64,000 nucleotides of DNA from Myxococcales bacterium (lineage in GTDB: Bacteria; Myxococcota_A; Polyangia; Nannocystales; Nannocystaceae). Positions 62,232 through 64,000 of the stretch are shown here, in pieces (the first letter of the stretch is position 1; each line of letters begins with the position of its first letter). Below the pieces are notes generated by a model that saw only the letters and a list, made by a program, of their open reading frames with translations, had not been told where the DNA came from and ran no database searches. Location: positions 1-64,000 of the forward strand of contig JACKDW010000001.1 in assembly GCA_020633295.1 (NCBI GenBank), written 5' to 3'. The position numbers were made by a program, and so were the translations under genes.

Positions 62232-63071
62232 CTACTTCTTGCTCTCGCCCTCGGCCTTTTCCGCGCTCGCGGCGGCCCCGGCGTTCGCGGACCCGCGAGC
62301 GGGCGGGATGCGCTTGGACTTGCCAGCGCCCGCGTCGATGGTCTGCCACTCCACGGCCGGTCGATCCTGCATCTCGGTCGTGATGTTGCCCTTTTCGAAG
62401 CCGACGCTCACGAGCTTCACCTCGCCGTCCTTGGGCGCGTCGAAGTCGTGGACCGCGGAGTTCGTGAACGAGTAGTCGCGCAGGTAGCTGAACACGCCGT
62501 AGCCGTTGCCCTGGTAGGTCAACTCGACGCCGATCCGGTGCGGACCCGGGACGAGGTTGCCATCGTAGATTTCGAACTCGTCGAGCTTGTCGAGGTCCCC
62601 CGTGTCGTCGTCTCGAATGAAGACTTGAGCGCCGTCGAGCACGACCACGATCTTCACGAGGCGAAAGCCCGAGCCCATGATGTTTCGGTGCGTCGCGACC
62701 AGCCGGCTGCCGGCCATGACGCCGCGAAGCACTGTGTCGCGGAGCACCGCGAGCCGAGCCCGGCTGCGGAACACGCGATCCTTCAGCGCGCTGACCTCCT
62801 GCTCGATGCCGGTGAGTCGCTCGCCGTACACCTCGGTCTCGCGACGACCCGTGTCCTCAACCCCGGCAACATCCTGCGAAGTCGCGGCCGACTGCTTCTT
62901 CGCGGGGCTCCGGGCCGCTGGACCGCTCGCTGCCGCGGACTCTTGCGTGGTCGGCTCGGCCTCACCGTCCGCCGCTGGCTCCGCGTGCGACACTCCCGAG
63001 AGCAGCGCCGCGACCGCAAGAGCGCTTGTCAGTCCAATCGCTCGACCGAGGGCACGAATGCGCGATGACAC
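62232..63071 (-). CDS. periplasmic protein heading the Glt-like locus
   Basis: 279 residues. Signal peptide (RAIGLTSALAVAALLSGVSH, cut near AEPAA), an Ala/Pro/Ser/Glu low-complexity stretch (~28-70), a short coiled coil (GIEQEVSALKDRVFRSRARL), then a beta-rich domain (~110-245: HRNIMGSGFRLVKIVVVLDG, GPHRIGVELTYQGNGYGVFS). The C-terminus is Ala/Glu/Lys-rich. I do not recognise the fold; the middle part reads like a sandwich with a conserved GSGF and GNGYG. It precedes the TPR protein gene by 37 bases and follows obgE, so it opens the locus or is read through from obgE. Confidence 0.8.
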   Translation of the reverse strand: MSSRIRALGRAIGLTSALAVAALLSGVSHAEPAADGEAEPTTQESAAASGPAARSPAKKQSAATSQDVAGVEDTGRRETEVYGERLTGIEQEVSALKDRVFRSRARLAVLRDTVLRGVMAGSRLVATHRNIMGSGFRLVKIVVVLDGAQVFIRDDDTGDLDKLDEFEIYDGNLVPGPHRIGVELTYQGNGYGVFSYLRDYSFTNSAVHDFDAPKDGEVKLVSVGFEKGNITTEMQDRPAVEWQTIDAGAGKSKRIPPARGSANAGAAASAEKAEGESKK

Positions 63072-63178
63072 CGCATCAGGCTACCAAGGCTGCCACTTCT
63101 ACACCAGTAACCCGTGTTCTGGCCGGCTGGGCCGATCCTGGGTCATGTCCGCGCGATGCGTGCCACGTCGGCGGGCGC

Positions 63179-64000
63179 TCAGCCCTCCACGACCGACTCC
63201 GCTTCCAGCGCCGTGCTGACGCGCCTCCACACGGCCTCGAGCAGCCGCGGAATTCCCTCGCCGGTATGGGCCGAGATCGGGAACACCGGGATCCCGCGGG
63301 CCTTGAGCGCCGCTTTCGTCTCTGCGACCAGCTCGTGGCCGGCGTCCGTGTCGATCTTGTTGAGCGCGACGACCCGCGGACGTCCGGCGAACATTGGCCC
63401 GTACTGCTGGAGTTCACGCTCGAGCGCGTCAAGATCGGCGACTGGAGATCGACCCTCGGAGGGATCTGGAGCCAGCAGATGGAGGAGCACTCGCGTCCGC
63501 TCGAGATGGCGCAGGAACGCGTGTCCGAGGCCTTTTCCGGCGCTGGCGCCGTCGATCAATCCTGGGACATCCGCGACCACAAACGACCGCTCACCGGACA
63601 TCGATACGACCCCGAGCTGGGGGATCAAGGTCGTGAACGGGTAGTCGCCGATCTTCGGCCGCGCTCGGCTGATGGCGCTTATCAGCGTTGATTTCCCAAC
63701 ATTTGGGTAGCCGACGATGCCGACATCGGCGAGCAGCTTGAGCTCGAGTCGCAGCCAGAACGCCTCGCCGGCCGTGCCCGACTCGGCGTGATCCGGCGCG
63801 CGGTTGGTCGAGGTTTGAAAATGAACGTTTCCGCGCCCACCCCGGCCTCCGCGGGCGACGATCAGCTCTTGCCCGTGATCGGTGAGATCCCCGAGTTGAG
63901 CCCCGCGCTCGACCTCCGGCCGCTGCTCACGCTTTCGTGATCCGCTCCGCCGCGCGCGGATCTCCGTCGCTCGCGCCGCGATCGACCCGCGGTCGCTCCG
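63179..64000 (-). CDS. obgE: GTPase ObgE/CgtA, 5' part beyond the window
   Basis: 274 codons of the C-terminal part are present; the frame is open to the window edge at 64000. The stretch DLTDHGQELIVARGGRGGRG belongs to the glycine-rich Obg domain, followed by HFQTSTNRAPDHAESGTAGE and LKLLADVGIVGYPNVGKST (G1). DYPFTTLIPQLGVV is G2, VADVPGLIDGA G3, ALNKID G4 and PISAHTGEGI G5. ObgE is an essential GTPase in ribosome assembly and stress control. The usual PNAGKST here reads PNVGKST. The C-terminus ends soon after the G domain, so there is no OCT extension. Near the edge, Obg-domain sequence (RATEIRARRSGSRKREQRPE) is more basic and longer than usual. Confidence 0.95.
   Translation of the reverse strand, partial: RSDRGSIAARATEIRARRSGSRKREQRPEVERGAQLGDLTDHGQELIVARGGRGGRGNVHFQTSTNRAPDHAESGTAGEAFWLRLELKLLADVGIVGYPNVGKSTLISAISRARPKIGDYPFTTLIPQLGVVSMSGERSFVVADVPGLIDGASAGKGLGHAFLRHLERTRVLLHLLAPDPSEGRSPVADLDALERELQQYGPMFAGRPRVVALNKIDTDAGHELVAETKAALKARGIPVFPISAHTGEGIPRLLEAVWRRVSTALEAESVVEG

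Overview
High-GC (roughly 70 %) chromosomal DNA from a myxobacterium, most likely of the Nannocystineae (Myxococcota). The signs are a surface protein with a MYXO-CTERM-type tail, lipoproteins with Ser/Thr/Asp-rich 'SDTDS' linkers behind the lipobox, OmpA proteins with thrombospondin type-3 calcium repeats, and a gliding-type (Agl/Glt) envelope locus with an AgmX/PglI C-terminal domain. No phage, transposase, integrase, rRNA or CRISPR array was seen. Genes are packed tightly and many neighbours overlap by ATGA or GTGA, so the window reads as core chromosome rather than an island.

Layout. 0.1-8 kb: a degenerate lipid-synthase-like membrane protein, a GAF/PAS histidine kinase fused to a receiver, an SCP2-like protein, a protein that looks like a catalytically dead Ski2/Hel308 helicase, an unknown helical protein and a lone receiver. 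7.9-14.8 kb: a TetR-controlled RND efflux operon (tetR-adaptor-pump-tolC) with a clear operator-promoter. 15-18.7 kb: two flotillin/SPFH proteins and an NfeD/YqiJ-like partner, preceded by a leader with terminator-like structure. 19-31 kb: mpg, hemB, two prolyl-aminopeptidase paralogues, a ferredoxin-adenylate cyclase fusion, a Tat-type SDR lipoprotein, an AAA/MFS-type transporter, an NHLRC2-like thioredoxin/NHL protein, a lipoprotein and udk. 31-38.4 kb: a c-type cytochrome lipoprotein, a tandem pair of OmpA/TSP3 proteins, a 1-kb non-coding stretch with palindromes, and an FG-GAP protein with a MYXO-CTERM tail. 38.4-49.4 kb: recA, a lipoprotein, a GGDEF protein, small membrane and SIMPL proteins, tRNA-Arg(CCG), an acyl-CoA carboxyltransferase, hisB, and a polysaccharide-export pair (short OPX lipoprotein plus beta-barrel).

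49.5-63.1 kb is the most interesting part: about ten minus-strand genes that together look like a trans-envelope, proton-driven machine of the Agl/Glt gliding or sporulation type. They are a periplasmic protein, two large TPR proteins joined by ATGA overlaps, a TPR lipoprotein with a long QPEAK linker, a small secreted protein, an ExbB/TolQ-like motor protein, two ExbD/TolR-like proteins (one with Asn in place of the usual proton-carrying Asp), a PglI/GltG-like TonB-box protein and a small secreted coiled-coil protein. In Myxococcus the motor and the GltD-E-G core are, as I recall, in separate clusters; here they are together. The window ends inside obgE.
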